Shown here in pieces: positions 30,081 to 40,243 of a stretch of 64,000 nucleotides of DNA. Origin of the DNA: Solidesulfovibrio carbinolicus. GTDB taxonomy: Bacteria > Desulfobacterota > Desulfovibrionia > Desulfovibrionales > Desulfovibrionaceae. Both the position numbers and the translations under genes were made by a program. The notes beneath the pieces are model-generated. The model made no database searches and was not told the DNA's origin. It saw nothing but the letters and a program-made list of their open reading frames with translations. Location: positions 2,914,001 through 2,978,000 of the forward strand of contig NZ_CP026538.1 of the NCBI RefSeq assembly GCF_004135975.1, written 5' to 3'. Numbering within the stretch: position 1 is the first letter of the stretch; each line of letters begins with the position of its first letter.

Positions 30081-30689
30081 CTATTCGGCGTCCTTTTTCT
30101 CAAGCCGCTCCCGGGAGGTCAACACCTTGTCGATGAGGCCGTAGGCCACGGCTTCCTCGGCGCTCATGAAATTATCGCGCTCGGTGTCCACCTGGATGCG
30201 CTCCATGCTCTGGCCGGTGTGCTTGGCCATGATTTCATTGAGGGTTTCCCGGGTGCGCCGGGTCTCCTTGGCGTGGATCTCGATGTCCGTGGCCTGGCCC
30301 TGGTAGCCGCCCGAGGGCTGATGGATCATGATGCGGCTGTGCGGCAGGGCGTAACGCATGCCGGTGGCGCCGGCGCACAGGAGCAGCGCGCCCATGCTGG
30401 CGGCCTGGCCCAGGCACAGGGTGGAGACCGGCGGCATGACGTACTGCATGGTGTCGTAGATGGCCAGCCCGGCCGAAACGACGCCTCCGGGAGAATTGAT
30501 GTACATGAAAATTTCTTTCTCGGGGTCTTCGGACTCAAGAAACAGGAGCTGGGCGCAGATCAGGTTGGCGACGTAGTCGTCCACGGCGCTGCCAAGCAGG
30601 ATGATGCGGTCGCGCAGCAACCGCGAATAGATGTCATAGGCGCGTTCGGTGCGACCGGTCGTCTCGATGACAATAGGTATCGTGGCCAT
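30081..30689 (-). CDS. clpP: ClpP, proteolytic subunit of ClpXP
   Basis: Serine peptidase that forms the two-ring proteolytic chamber. The 202 residues carry the intact triad Ser98 ([11 protein letters not shown]), His123 ([10 protein letters not shown]) and Asp172 (TERDNFMS). The start at 30689 ([10 protein letters not shown]) gives the standard N-terminal gate. The frame continues upstream, but that extension is not conserved. It lies between tig and clpX, the usual order in proteobacteria. Confidence 0.96.
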   Translation of the reverse strand: MATIPIVIETTGRTERAYDIYSRLLRDRIILLGSAVDDYVANLICAQLLFLESEDPEKEIFMYINSPGGVVSAGLAIYDTMQYVMPPVSTLCLGQAASMGALLLCAGATGMRYALPHSRIMIHQPSGGYQGQATDIEIHAKETRRTRETLNEIMAKHTGQSMERIQVDTERDNFMSAEEAVAYGLIDKVLTSRERLEKKDAE

Positions 30690-30777
30690 CTGCTTCCCTT
30701 TTGTAGGCCGGAGGCGACGTTTTGCGACGTTTTTGTCGTCAAATCGGGACCGCCACATCCTTCCGGCTTCGGTTGCC

Positions 30778-30813
30778 GGACAACGCGGCCGCTACGACGC
30801 GGCCACGTTGTCC
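30778..30813. other. Long hairpin in the tig-clpP intergenic region
   Basis: Stem of about 15 bp with one mismatch (GGACAACGCGGCCGC / GCGGCCACGTTGTCC) around a TACGAC loop. No T run follows on the minus strand, so it is not a textbook terminator. It may be an attenuator or an RNA-processing or stability element between tig and clpP. Confidence 0.5.
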
Positions 30814-30851
30814 TGATTTCATTTTCAATGCAAGAAGCGGTCCCGCTCCGT

Positions 30852-32174
30852 CTAGTCCTGGGCTTCCTCGCCGGCCGGCTTTTCGGCCGGGGCGACCTTG
30901 GTCACCAGGGCATTGGCGTAAATCAGATCCGCCGCCTTGTCGCACAGCAGCTTGTCGCGCACCATGATCATGAGGCCGTTGTCCTCATAGTAGCGCTTGA
31001 GCATGATGACGTCCTGGCCGGCCTGGGTCGAGAGGCGGTAGAAGAACGCGTCCATCTCCTGGGGAGTGACGGTCAATTCTTCCTTCAGGGCCACGGCGGA
31101 GAGGAAGATCTGGGTCTTGACCAGCTCCTCGGCGCGCGGGCGCATCTCGCCCTGGAGATCGGCCAGGGTCTTGCCGGTGGATTCCAGGCTCTTGCCCCGG
31201 CGCTCCAGCTGCGCCACGAATTCCTCGACCATCTGTCCGAGCTGCTGCTCCACAACGGCGGGCGGCAGCGGGAAGTCCAGGGTGGCCAGCAGGCTGTCCA
31301 GCAGCTTCTTCTGGGCCGAGGACCGGTGCAGATCCTCGCGGGACTTCTTGTAGGACATGGTAATGGCTTCGCGCATGTTGTCCAGGTTTTCGAAGTTGCC
31401 GGCCTTCTTGGCCAGCTCGTCGTCCACCGGCGGCAGGCTGCGTTCCTTGATGACGTGGACGGCCACCTTCATGGTGACGGTGCGGCCGGCCAGCTCGGTA
31501 TTGATGAAGTCGGCCGGGAAGGTGACTTCCCCTTCGCCTTCGCTGCCCGAGGCGATGGTCTTGACCAGCTCTTCAAAGGCCGGCAGGGCCTGGCCTTCGC
31601 CCAGGGTCATCTCGAAGTTCTCGGCCCGAACGCCGGGGATGGCCTTGCCGTCCTCGAAGGCCTCGAAGGTGACGGACACGACTTCGCCGTCCTTGGCCGG
31701 ACGGTTTTCGCTGAGCGGCTTCACTTCGGCCAGGTTCTTGCGCACCCGTTCGATGACGGATTCGATATCGGCCTCGGAGACGACGACGTCTTCCTCTTCC
31801 ACGGCCTGGCCCTTGTATTCGGGCAGATCAAAGGCCGGGGCGTGCTCGAAGCTGAAGGTATATTCCAGGGGCTCGCCCTTGGTCAGGGCCGCTTCGCTCA
31901 CGTCCAGGCCGGAGAGCGGCGACAGCTTGAGCTCGCCCATGATCTCGTTGATGTGCACGTTGATCAGGTCGGTGGTGGCTTCGCTGACGATCTCTTTCTT
32001 GAAGCGCTGCTCGACGACGCTGGACGGCACCTTGCCCTTGCGAAAACCCTTGAGGTCGGTCCGGGAGCGGAACATGGCCACGGCGGAAGCCAGGGCGGCG
32101 TTGGCCTCTTCGGCGGGCACGGACACGGTGACCTGCGTTTTGACAGGCGAAAGCTGATTGACGGTATATTCCAA
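30852..32174 (-). CDS. tig: Trigger factor, ribosome-associated chaperone and prolyl isomerase
   Basis: Binds nascent chains at the ribosome exit tunnel. The 440 residues show the ribosome-binding loop GFRKGKVP within the N-terminal domain. An FKBP-type PPIase domain (around 160-240; RPAKDGEVVSVTFEAFEDGK) and a long helical C-terminal chaperone domain follow. The start is TTG at 32174 (LEYTVNQLSPVKTQ, read as M). It sits five bases after a GGAGG, and homologues start at exactly this point. The upstream ATG in the same frame would add 25 non-conserved residues. Confidence 0.93.
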   Translation of the reverse strand: MEYTVNQLSPVKTQVTVSVPAEEANAALASAVAMFRSRTDLKGFRKGKVPSSVVEQRFKKEIVSEATTDLINVHINEIMGELKLSPLSGLDVSEAALTKGEPLEYTFSFEHAPAFDLPEYKGQAVEEEDVVVSEADIESVIERVRKNLAEVKPLSENRPAKDGEVVSVTFEAFEDGKAIPGVRAENFEMTLGEGQALPAFEELVKTIASGSEGEGEVTFPADFINTELAGRTVTMKVAVHVIKERSLPPVDDELAKKAGNFENLDNMREAITMSYKKSREDLHRSSAQKKLLDSLLATLDFPLPPAVVEQQLGQMVEEFVAQLERRGKSLESTGKTLADLQGEMRPRAEELVKTQIFLSAVALKEELTVTPQEMDAFFYRLSTQAGQDVIMLKRYYEDNGLMIMVRDKLLCDKAADLIYANALVTKVAPAEKPAGEEAQD

Positions 32175-32179
32175 GGCAT

Positions 32180-32184
32180 CCTCC
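32180..32184 (-). promoter_or_regulatory. Ribosome-binding site that fixes the TTG start of tig
   Basis: GGAGG on the minus strand with a spacing of five bases to TTG. An ATG inside GGAGGATGCC is out of frame. Confidence 0.75.
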
Positions 32185-32373
32185 AAGATGTTCGCTGGCG
32201 GCCGGGCCGTCGCAGCGGATTTTCGGTCGTATTCAGGAAAAAATCGCAAGCGAATACAAAATGGGTCATGCTACAGGAAGCACCCCAAAATGAAAAGGGC
32301 AAAATGCCCCGCCTCCGGCGCGGCGGACCGGGCCGGAACATGGGGGCATAGGCGAGGCGGCGTCAAAAGGCAA

Positions 32374-33939
32374 TCAGGAAGGCGTTCCCCAGCCCCCGCC
32401 GCCCGGCGTTTCGATGCAAAGTCTGTCCCCGGCCCGCAACCGCACATGGAACTTGCCCGGCATGGCCATGCCGCCGGTGCGGCGCGTCACCACATTGACG
32501 CCGGCCGCCCCTTCCCCGCCGCCGCAAAGGCCCCAGGGGCCGCGCAACCGCCGGTCGGACAACACCGTGGCCTCCATGGGCCCCAGGGCCTCGATCTCGC
32601 GCACCAGCCCTTCGCCGCCGACGTGCAATCCCGGACCGCCGGAACCCTGACGCAGGGCGTAGCGCGTCACGCGGATGGGATAGGCGTATTCCAGGGCCTC
32701 CACCGGGGTGTTGAGGGTGTTGGTCATGTGGGAGTGGACGGCCGACTGTCCCGGGCCGGCCGCATCGGCCCCGGCCCCGCCGGCCAACGTCTCGTAGTAG
32801 GTAAACGGTTTGCCGCTTCTCGGATCGACGCCGCCCATGGCGAGATTGTTCATGGTGCCCTGGGAGGCGGCCGGGATGCGGTCGGGCAAGGCCTGGGACA
32901 GGGCCAGCAGGATGACGTCCACCAGACGCTGGGAGGTCTCGACGTTGCCGCCGGCCACGGCGGCCGGAAAGCGGGCGTCGGCCATGGTCCCGGCCTTGGT
33001 CGTCACGTCGATGGGCCGCAGGCAGCCAGCGTTGGCCGGCACGGCCCGTCCGGCCAGGGCGCGGAACACATAGAGCGCGGTGGACACGACAATGGCCCGC
33101 ACGGCGTTTATGCAGCCGGGCGTTTGCGGATCGCTTCGGGAAAAATCCAGTTCGGCCCGGCCGCCTTCGACGGTAAGCGTCAGGCGCAGGGTCGGTTCGT
33201 TGGTTCCGGCTCCGTCGTTGTCCAGGCTGTCGGCCGCTTCGTAGGCGCCGTCGGGGATGGACTTGATGGCGGCCTGCATGAGGCGTTCGGCGTAATCGAG
33301 CAGCGCAGTCCCCATGGCGGCCAGGCGTTCGCGGCCGTAAGCGGCGGCCAGCTCGGTCAGCCGGGCGATGCCGGTGCGGTTGGCCATGATCTGGGCGGCG
33401 AAGTCGCCCTGGCGCTCCAGGGGCGTACGCACGTTGGCCAAAAACAGGTCCATGACGCCCTGGACGATTTCGCCTTCGGCCACGATCCTGACCGGCGGTA
33501 TGACCAGACCCTCCTGAAAGATGGAGGTGGACAGCGGCATGGAGCCGGCGGACATGCCGCCGACGTCGGCGTGGTGGGCGCGGCAGGCCACGTAGAAAAG
33601 CGGCGCGTCGCCGCCGGCATGCACGGGCGCGACCAGGGTGATGTCGGGCAGATGGGTGCCGCCCCGGAAGGGGTCGTTGAGCATGACCATGTCGCCCGGC
33701 CCGAGGTCGATGGCGTCAATGGCGGCGCGCACGGACAGCGGCATGGAGCCGAGATGCACGGGAATATGGGCGGCCTGGGCGATCATGTCGCCGCCGGAAT
33801 CGAACACGGCGCAGGAGAAGTCGCGGCGTTCCTTGATATTCGGCGAATAGGCGGTCCGGGTCAGGGCGACGCCCATTTCCTCGGCCACGGAAGCGAATTT
33901 GTTCTTGAACACTTCGAGGGTGATCGGGGTGATGTTCAT
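32374..33939 (-). CDS. hyuB: Hydantoinase B/oxoprolinase family protein (HyuB)
   Basis: The 521-residue B subunit type of the N-methylhydantoinase / 5-oxoprolinase / acetone carboxylase family. The N-terminal TPITLEVFKNKFASVAEEMG, the central NDPFRGGTHLPDITLVAPV and HHADVGGMSAGSMP, and the C-terminal GGEGLVREIEALGPM all fit HyuB. These proteins pair with an ATP-using HyuA subunit to open cyclic amides or carboxylate ketones. Here hyuA lies two genes upstream, separated by a glycosyltransferase-like gene with tight spacing (15 bp to this gene). The real substrate is not predictable. Confidence 0.85.
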   Translation of the reverse strand: MNITPITLEVFKNKFASVAEEMGVALTRTAYSPNIKERRDFSCAVFDSGGDMIAQAAHIPVHLGSMPLSVRAAIDAIDLGPGDMVMLNDPFRGGTHLPDITLVAPVHAGGDAPLFYVACRAHHADVGGMSAGSMPLSTSIFQEGLVIPPVRIVAEGEIVQGVMDLFLANVRTPLERQGDFAAQIMANRTGIARLTELAAAYGRERLAAMGTALLDYAERLMQAAIKSIPDGAYEAADSLDNDGAGTNEPTLRLTLTVEGGRAELDFSRSDPQTPGCINAVRAIVVSTALYVFRALAGRAVPANAGCLRPIDVTTKAGTMADARFPAAVAGGNVETSQRLVDVILLALSQALPDRIPAASQGTMNNLAMGGVDPRSGKPFTYYETLAGGAGADAAGPGQSAVHSHMTNTLNTPVEALEYAYPIRVTRYALRQGSGGPGLHVGGEGLVREIEALGPMEATVLSDRRLRGPWGLCGGGEGAAGVNVVTRRTGGMAMPGKFHVRLRAGDRLCIETPGGGGWGTPS

Positions 33940-33954
33940 GGCTGCTCCGTCCCG

Positions 33955-34698
33955 TCAACCGTTGCGGCGCGCGCCTTGGCGCGCCAGATAGGCCGAAAAA
34001 TCCCCACTATACGCCCTACTCCCCACATGCGTAAGCTTGCCCGCCACACTCACATGGACTTTTCCGCCGATGTCGCGCCAGCGTTTGCAAAACGCATAAT
34101 CCTCAGGAAGATAGTTGCGCGTCTCGGGGTCGATCATGGTATCGAAAAAGGCGAAATTGTCCGCCGCCGGTTCGTTGGTGCAGGCAAAGCCGTAGTGCAG
34201 TTCCGGGTAGGCCGCCGCCAACTTTACCAGCACTTCGCGCCGCAGCAGCATGAACCCCGTGGCCGCGTACTCCACTTCCAGAAAGCCCTGCCCGTCCACC
34301 TGGCAGCCGGGTTTCAACTTCACGGCATAATCGAGGCTGGCCGCCTCGGCCGCGGCCGGCGGCGTACCGGCGGGCTGGGCCATGACCCGGTCCAGGGCGA
34401 GGCCCTTGACCGGATAGACGCCGCAGACCACGTCCTTGCCCGAAGCAAGCAGATGCGGCACGAGCAGCGGCTCGAAGGCGATGTCGGCGTCGATGAACAG
34501 CAGATGCGTGGCCGACTCGTCGCGCAAGACGGCATTGGCGATGGAGTTGCGCGCCCGGGTGACGAGGCTCTCGTGGCAGGGGGTGAGCAGCCGAAACGGC
34601 GTCCTGGCCCGGTTGAGCACGTCCTTTACGCCCATCATGGCGAGCATGTAGGGCACCGTGACCATGCCGCCGAAGCACGGCGTGCCGATGACGAGCAT
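33955..34698 (-). CDS. GT-A fold glycosyltransferase-like protein between hyuA and hyuB
   Basis: A 247-residue soluble protein with a GT-A/Rossmann beginning (MLVIGTPCFGGMVTVPYMLA) and a nucleotide-sugar metal motif DAD (70-72) in HLLFIDADIAFEPLLVP. A region reading VEYAATGFMLLRREVLVKL follows, as in many family-2-like or Anp1-like transferases. The ATG at 34698 shares one base with the hyuA stop (TGATG), and hyuB starts 15 bp after its end, so it is embedded in the hyu operon. A role in hydantoin-type metabolism is not known for this family. The annotation as a transferase rests on the motif and fold only. Confidence 0.6.
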   Translation of the reverse strand: MLVIGTPCFGGMVTVPYMLAMMGVKDVLNRARTPFRLLTPCHESLVTRARNSIANAVLRDESATHLLFIDADIAFEPLLVPHLLASGKDVVCGVYPVKGLALDRVMAQPAGTPPAAAEAASLDYAVKLKPGCQVDGQGFLEVEYAATGFMLLRREVLVKLAAAYPELHYGFACTNEPAADNFAFFDTMIDPETRNYLPEDYAFCKRWRDIGGKVHVSVAGKLTHVGSRAYSGDFSAYLARQGARRNG

Positions 34699-36686
34699 CA
34701 CGCCGTCGCGGCCCGCCCGCCGTCCACGTTGATGACGAGATTCCCAAACCCGTCCACCTCGGCCGCCACCCCGGGCGGCAGGAAGGTGGTGGCCGAGGTC
34801 TCGGCCACCAGGGCCGGGCCGGACAGGGTGCTGCCGGGCAACAGCTTGTCGCGGTCGTACCACATGGCCACCTGCTCCGCGCCCTGACAAATGAGCGGCC
34901 GCCAGCCCAAAAGCGCCTCGGCCGGCACGCCCGCCACCAGCCGCTCGGCCTCGGTGAACTGCGGCTTGTCGGTGATGACCCGGGCCCGGATGCGAAGCGT
35001 CACGATCTCGATGACGGCCTTGGGATGCTTGAAACCGAAGACCGCTTCGTGGCGGTTGTGGAAAGCCAGAAACGGGTCGGCCACGAACCGGATGGGCAGC
35101 TCGTGGGACTGGCCCTGGTAGCGCATGTCGAGCTGGCGTTCCAGGACCATGCGCGCGCCCGGGGCTTCCTCGGCCATGATCTGGCGCGCCCGGGTTTCGA
35201 GGTTGCCGAAAAGCCCGGCCACTTCGATGAGATCGGTTTTGTCCGAAGCGGCCATGACCGTCTCGGAAAAATCGCGCACAACGTCGGCAAAAAGCATCCC
35301 CAGGGCCGAAAAAAGCCCCGGATGGCGCGGCACGACAACCGTTTTGACGCCCAAAAGCCTGGCCAGGGCCACGGCGTGCAGCCCGCCGGCCCCGCCGTAG
35401 GACAGCAAGGCGAAATCGGCCGGATCGTGGCCGCGTTCCACGGAAATGACCCGGATGGCCCGCTCCATGGCCGCCTCGGCCACGGCGATGACCCCCTCGG
35501 CCGCCTCGACGGCGGTCAGGCCGCCGGCCGCGCCCAGGGCTGTAAAGAGTTCCGGCAGGCGCTGCGGGAAAAGCGGCATCTGGCCGCCCAGGAAATGGTC
35601 CGGGGACAGCCGGCCCAGGAACAGGTTGGCGTCGGTGACGGTCAGCCCGTCGCCTTTGCCGTAGCAGGCCGGGCCGGGCACGGCTCCGGCGCTCTCGGGA
35701 CCGACGACCAAGGCCCCGCCGGCGTCGAGGCGGGCCAGGGAGCCGCCGCCCGCGCCCACGGTGTGGATGTCGAGCATGGGCGTTTTTATGGGCAGCCCGG
35801 CCAGCTCGGTCTCGGCGGCCATGGACAGCGCGCCGTCGAGTAGCGAAACGTCGGTGGAGGTGCCGCCCATGTCAAAGGTGATGAGCCGGTCGAAGCCGGC
35901 GGCCTTGCCCATGGCGAGTCCCGCGACCACGCCGCCGGCCGGGCCGGACAGCACCGTGCGCACGGGTTCGCGCCGGGCGGTCTCGGCCCGGATCAGGCCG
36001 CCGCTGGACTGCATGACGCAAAGCTGCGCCCCTTCGGGCAGGCCGGCGGCCAGATCGCCGAGATAACCGGCCATGACCGGGGCCACGTAGGCGTTGGCCA
36101 CGGTGGTGGCGGCCCGCTCGTATTCGCGAAATTCGGCCAGGATGTCCGAGGACAGCGACACCGACAGCCCGGCCTCGGCCAGGGCCTCGCCGAGAAGCAG
36201 CTCGTGCTCGGGCTTGAGGAACGAAAAAAGCAGGCACACGGCCGCCGACTCGGCTCCCGAGGCGGCCACCCGGGCCACGAGATCGCGGATGGCCTCGGCG
36301 GAAAGCTCCTCGATGACCTTGCCCTCGGCGCTCACCCGCCCGGGCGCGCCGAAGCGCAACGCCTCGGGCACCAGACACGGTTCCTTGCGGCTGGCCAGAT
36401 CGTAAAGCTCGGGCCGGTTCTGGCGGCCGATGGCGATGATGTCCTCAAAGCCCTGGTTGGTGACGAAGGCCGTGACCGCGCCCCGGCGTTCGAGCAGGGC
36501 GTTGGTGGCCACGGTGGAGCCGTGCATGACGCTCCGGGCCGGGACAGCCAGCCGGGCCAGGCCCGAAAGCACGGCCCGGGCCGGGTTGTCCGGGCTCGAC
36601 GGCAGCTTGACCACGGCAAAACCGTCGTCCGTCCAACAGATGACATCGGTAAACGTGCCGCCGGTATCCACGCCGACAACGGCCAT
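34698..36686 (-). CDS. hyuA: Hydantoinase A/oxoprolinase family protein (HyuA)
   Basis: A 662-residue ATP-dependent subunit of the hydantoinase/oxoprolinase family. It has the actin-like phosphate loop VVGVDTGGTFTDVICW at the N-terminus, MHGSTVATNALLERRGA, a second nucleotide motif ITFDMGGTSTDVSLLDG, and HTVGAGGGSLARLDAGGAL. The C-terminal ACP-like domain typical of HyuA follows. It is the first gene of a three-gene operon, coupled by a one-base overlap to the glycosyltransferase-like gene, with hyuB last. Expected activity is ATP-driven hydrolysis or carboxylation of a small cyclic amide or ketone together with HyuB. Confidence 0.88.
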   Translation of the reverse strand: MAVVGVDTGGTFTDVICWTDDGFAVVKLPSSPDNPARAVLSGLARLAVPARSVMHGSTVATNALLERRGAVTAFVTNQGFEDIIAIGRQNRPELYDLASRKEPCLVPEALRFGAPGRVSAEGKVIEELSAEAIRDLVARVAASGAESAAVCLLFSFLKPEHELLLGEALAEAGLSVSLSSDILAEFREYERAATTVANAYVAPVMAGYLGDLAAGLPEGAQLCVMQSSGGLIRAETARREPVRTVLSGPAGGVVAGLAMGKAAGFDRLITFDMGGTSTDVSLLDGALSMAAETELAGLPIKTPMLDIHTVGAGGGSLARLDAGGALVVGPESAGAVPGPACYGKGDGLTVTDANLFLGRLSPDHFLGGQMPLFPQRLPELFTALGAAGGLTAVEAAEGVIAVAEAAMERAIRVISVERGHDPADFALLSYGGAGGLHAVALARLLGVKTVVVPRHPGLFSALGMLFADVVRDFSETVMAASDKTDLIEVAGLFGNLETRARQIMAEEAPGARMVLERQLDMRYQGQSHELPIRFVADPFLAFHNRHEAVFGFKHPKAVIEIVTLRIRARVITDKPQFTEAERLVAGVPAEALLGWRPLICQGAEQVAMWYDRDKLLPGSTLSGPALVAETSATTFLPPGVAAEVDGFGNLVINVDGGRAATA

Positions 36687-36874
36687 CGCGCCCCCTTTTT
36701 CCCTTTTTGCAAGGGATGGCAGCTACCTGGTTGACGAAAATGCAATGCGTCCCACGCCACGAGGCGTGGACCAGGGAGGCGCGCTGGCAAAAAAAATCGC
36801 GCGCCGTTCCCGGGCGGCTGGGCCACCCCGGGCCGGGCGGAACCACTATTGCGGATTTCCGATTTTTTTCAAGG

Positions 36875-36908
36875 GGCAACGCCGTCACGACGACGTGACG
36901 GCGTTGCC
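36875..36908 (-). other. Strong hairpin after icd
   Basis: A perfect 14-bp stem, GGCAACGCCGTCAC / GTGACGGCGTTGCC, 20 bp past the icd stop. On the minus strand it is followed by CCTTGAAAAAAATCG, which has no T run. It may stabilise the icd mRNA end or terminate inefficiently. Confidence 0.5.
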
Positions 36909-36927
36909 ATGGAATCGAAAGGAAGGA

Positions 36928-38079
<1,152 letters not shown>

Positions 38080-38137
38080 GCGCCTGGGCTCCTCTTGGGA
38101 AAATTTGAACAAAAAAGGAAAATAGAAAGGGAGCCGG

Positions 38138-38566
38138 TCATTTGTCAACCGGCCGCCCGGCGGCCGGCTGTCCCGGTTCCCCGGCGTCCAGATAATGGGC
38201 CGCGAACTGCCGGGCCACCCGCCGTTGCCGGTGTTCGGGCATGGTCCAAAACTCGGCGTCGGCCCCGCACAGGGCCAAAAGCTGGACCAGCGCCGCCTCG
38301 CGCCCGTCCCGGTCAAGGGCCGGCCAGTCGGGCCGGGCCATGCGCCGGGCGGCCTCGGCGCGGCAGGCGTCCACATAGCGTTTGGGAATGGGGGCCTCGG
38401 CCGCAGCGCGAATGTCCGGGCCGCCGGTCTCCTTAGGCGCGACGCGGCCGCCCTGGCGCAGGTTGCCCAAAAGCGGATATTGCGGCGACGGGACAACTTC
38501 CCGCAACACGAAAAGCAGTCCGGTGAACAGCACAAAGGCCAGCGGAATCAGCGGTTTTCGATCCAT
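38138..38566 (-). CDS. Hypothetical protein with one N-terminal membrane helix
   Basis: A 142-residue protein that I do not recognise. The ATG at 38566 begins MDRKPLIPLAFVLFTGLLFV, a single membrane anchor or signal. A linker rich in Pro and Gly follows, then a charged helical region (about 65-130, AEAARRMARPDWPALDRDGR). No cysteine motif or catalytic signature is visible. It lies between the degenerate M23 gene and icd, all on the minus strand, and could be co-transcribed with either. Confidence 0.55.
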   Translation of the reverse strand: MDRKPLIPLAFVLFTGLLFVLREVVPSPQYPLLGNLRQGGRVAPKETGGPDIRAAAEAPIPKRYVDACRAEAARRMARPDWPALDRDGREAALVQLLALCGADAEFWTMPEHRQRRVARQFAAHYLDAGEPGQPAAGRPVDK

Positions 38567-38777
38567 GAAGGACGTCCCCGGCCGGTCGACGGCGGGCGCG
38601 CCCGTCAGCTTTGCCCGCGCCCTGCACCAGTCCCGCGCGTCGGCGGCCAAGCGTCTGCGGCGGCGCAGCGAACGGTCCGAGGGGGCAAGCGGGGTCGACG
38701 ATCGCTCCCGGCGCTTCCCGGCGGCCGCGCCCAGCCGGCAACTGCGGCCCGGCGCGGGTTGGGAGACATCCCGCCCG

Positions 38778-40154
38778 TTACGGCTGCGGGGTCTCGGCGG
38801 CGTAGCGCCGCAGTTTGGCGGACACGTTGTCCTCGATCCAGTGCCCGTCCCACCACTCGATGGGAATGACGGGCTGGCCCGCGAGATAGACCGCGAAATG
38901 CACCTGGTCGCCCGGAGTCAGGCCCGTGGTTCCGGTCGTGCCAAGGGGGTCGCCCTTTTTGAGCACATCGCCAGCTTTGACGGCAATGGAGCCGAGGTTG
39001 GCGTAGACCGTCAACAGGGCCAGGCCGTGATCCATGACCACGGTGTTGCCGTAGACGCCAAGGGATCCGGCAAAGACCACGTCCCCGGCGTTGGCGGCCG
39101 GGACTTGCGCTCCAGGAACCGAAGCAAGGCCTATGCCGTCGCTGAGCTCCCGCCCGATCTCCTGACCTTTATACATATAGATGCGGTCAGCCCCGAAGGA
39201 GCCGCGCACCACCGACCGGGGCAGGTAGATGAAGCCGCCGTCCCACAAAGGCTCGGGACCGGACTTGGCCGACAGCGACCCGATGAAGGCGGCGTTTTGC
39301 CGGCGCAACTCGGTGTTTAACTTTTTAAAACGCTCCACCGGATCGCGCTCCTGGGGGAACAGTCCGGCGAAGGCCGGCAGGCGGGCGGCCAGGAACTCGT
39401 CGGTGATCTCCACCCGCTCCTCGCGAAACCGCCGTTTAATGGCCATATTGACGAAAAATCCGGTTTTTTCGTTGCCCGCGGCGTCCTCCACAAAAAGCCT
39501 GGGCTTGTAGGCCTCGGCGTCGAGGTCGCTGGGGAAGGCGAACAGGCAGGCGTATTGGCCGCTTTTTTGCTTGTAGCCCGGGAAGAACCGATCACCCACC
39601 ACCACGCCGCTACGCGCCACGTCTTTGTTCACTTCATAGACGACCAGCCCGGCTCCGCCCTGGCGCATGTAATGCGCCGGAGTCAGGGCCTTGATGGTGG
39701 GAGGCACGGGATCGAGCAACATGCGCTTGGTGACCCGGGCGGCGTTGCCGGCCCCGAGGTTGGCGTGGGAGCCGTCGTGGGCGGCGATCTGGATTTCAAA
39801 GGCGCCGCCGCGCAGTTCCGAGTGTTCCAGGCTGAAACGTTCGCTGACCTGGTCGCGGGGCGGATCGTAGACCCGGCGCAGCACGTCGGCCCGGCGCTGG
39901 CCCTGGGCCACGGTGACGGTGAGCGACCGGATGCCGGACTGGTCGTCGGAAGCGGTGACCACGAAGGGGCGCTTGAGCGAGGCGGCCTCGGCCTGGGGCG
40001 AGAGCGTTACCTGCGGCTTTTCGGCGTCCTTGAGGAACAGCTGATAGCCGGCGAACCCGGCGACGATAAGCGGCGAGGCCAGGAGGCCAAGGGCCAGGAG
40101 CCAGAAGGCCGGCCCCGTTTTTCCGCTTTTTTTAAACGGCTTTAAAATGCGCAT
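38778..40154 (-). CDS. Degenerate M23/LytM-family protein, probably catalytically inactive
   Basis: A 458-residue paralogue of the M23 peptidase at 13829-15127. It shares the N-terminal membrane anchor, the beta-sandwich region and a C-terminal LytM fold, and both end in WWD-HWI-DN-SAKL-like sequence. The active site is lost. Ser338 and Gly342 replace the zinc-binding His and Asp of HxxxD, Asn386 replaces the conserved His, and Gln417 replaces the first His of HxH. Only His419 remains. Inactive LytM proteins such as EnvC and NlpD act as amidase activators, and a similar scaffolding role is plausible here. Confidence 0.8.
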   Translation of the reverse strand: MRILKPFKKSGKTGPAFWLLALGLLASPLIVAGFAGYQLFLKDAEKPQVTLSPQAEAASLKRPFVVTASDDQSGIRSLTVTVAQGQRRADVLRRVYDPPRDQVSERFSLEHSELRGGAFEIQIAAHDGSHANLGAGNAARVTKRMLLDPVPPTIKALTPAHYMRQGGAGLVVYEVNKDVARSGVVVGDRFFPGYKQKSGQYACLFAFPSDLDAEAYKPRLFVEDAAGNEKTGFFVNMAIKRRFREERVEITDEFLAARLPAFAGLFPQERDPVERFKKLNTELRRQNAAFIGSLSAKSGPEPLWDGGFIYLPRSVVRGSFGADRIYMYKGQEIGRELSDGIGLASVPGAQVPAANAGDVVFAGSLGVYGNTVVMDHGLALLTVYANLGSIAVKAGDVLKKGDPLGTTGTTGLTPGDQVHFAVYLAGQPVIPIEWWDGHWIEDNVSAKLRRYAAETPQP

Positions 40155-40243
40155 GGTGCAAGTATCCCCTGTCGCCGCGGTGGCGACACTATAGGCGAGG
40201 CCGGCCGGCCGGGCAAGCCGCCCGGCGGCGAAACGGAGTTTGC

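Noticed and set aside
40169-40187. Palindrome TGTCGCC-GCGGT-GGCGACA between the divergent LytM and 3D-domain genes
   Set aside because: Could be an operator, but no second copy was found and no regulator is nearby, so it is not listed as a site.
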